Source of the DNA: an uncultured Bacteroidaceae bacterium
Lineage (GTDB): Bacteria > Bacteroidota > Bacteroidia > Bacteroidales > Bacteroidaceae
Direction: 5' to 3'
NCBI GenBank assembly: GCA_934271655.1
Contig: CAKQRW010000062.1
Location: 1 to 13,182 of the forward strand
Length of the DNA stretch: 13,182 nucleotides
Each line of letters starts with the position of its first letter. The first letter of the stretch is position 1. Position numbers and translations under genes: made by a program. Under the pieces are notes generated by a model, which was not told the DNA's origin, did not search any database, and saw only the letters and a program-made list of their open reading frames with translations. Shown here piece after piece: positions 13,109 to 13,182 of this stretch.

Positions 13109-13182
13109 GCGGAAATAGCTCAGTTGGTAGAGCACAACCTTGCCAAGGTTGGGGTCGCGAGTTCGAGTCTCGTTTTCCGCTC
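13109..13182 (+). tRNA. tRNA-Gly (GCC), second identical copy reaching the window end
   Basis: All 74 visible bases are identical to the first tRNA-Gly copy (12915-12988), including the anticodon GCC at 13142-13144. The mature body ends at the discriminator 13181. The final C at 13182 suggests an encoded CCA cut by the window edge. It lies 24 nt after tRNA-Leu, and the spacer has a small AATGC/GCATT hairpin (13093-13107). Confidence 0.95.

Noticed and set aside
12915..13182. tRNA genes as integration sites of a genomic island
   Set aside because: No integrase, recombinase or partial tRNA fragment acting as an attachment site is visible in the window; the repeat is a complete second tRNA.
1..13182. 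Insertion sequences or transposases
   Set aside because: No transposase or integrase motifs are seen in either strand, and the inverted repeats found do not bracket a gene.

Overview
The window looks like chromosomal DNA of a Bacteroidales bacterium, probably Prevotellaceae. Three observations support this. Most transcription units start with the Bacteroidota -7 promoter box TAnnTTTG, and Shine-Dalgarno sites are weak or absent. Several products belong to families typical of the phylum: a DUF4293 membrane protein, a Bacteroidota-type RNA polymerase omega-like protein and a BamD lipoprotein with a relaxed lipobox. The pyruvate kinase N-terminus is also the Bacteroidota form. The genus is an inference from overall impression; no rRNA is present to confirm it.

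Layout. Positions 1-608 (-) hold the N-terminal part of an AAA-ATPase-like/PD-(D/E)XK-type protein cut by the window edge. Positions 609-1280 are non-coding, with palindromes, a 23-nt tandem array and the terminator of the next operon. Positions 1281-3143 (-) are a probable operon, bamD > omega-like > DUF4293. It is divergent from uvrB (3287-5326, +), which ends inside a bidirectional terminator shared with the convergent panC-panD unit (6918-5515, -). pyk (7363-8796, +) is divergent from panC and ends at a 24-bp perfect-stem bidirectional terminator. That terminator is shared with a convergent redox pair on the minus strand. The pair consists of a polytopic FMN-binding/[4Fe-4S] protein (11643-10549) and a membrane-anchored nitroreductase fused to a flavin-reductase domain (10245-9034). 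Positions 11644-12914 form a 1.27-kb non-coding tract with two degenerate tandem arrays, a long inverted repeat and an orphan terminator. It ends in a strong promoter that drives a tRNA-Gly/tRNA-Leu/tRNA-Gly cluster running to the right edge.

How the genes work together. Most are housekeeping genes: outer-membrane assembly, transcription, nucleotide excision repair, pantothenate/CoA synthesis, glycolysis and tRNAs. The least ordinary coding region is 9034-11643. There a NosR/RnfG-like membrane electron-transfer protein with a flavinylation motif sits next to a fused, apparently extracytoplasmic two-domain flavoenzyme. I infer a small flavin-based redox module at the membrane. The other notable signal is that several unrelated intergenic arrays share a repeat unit of about 20-23 nt.
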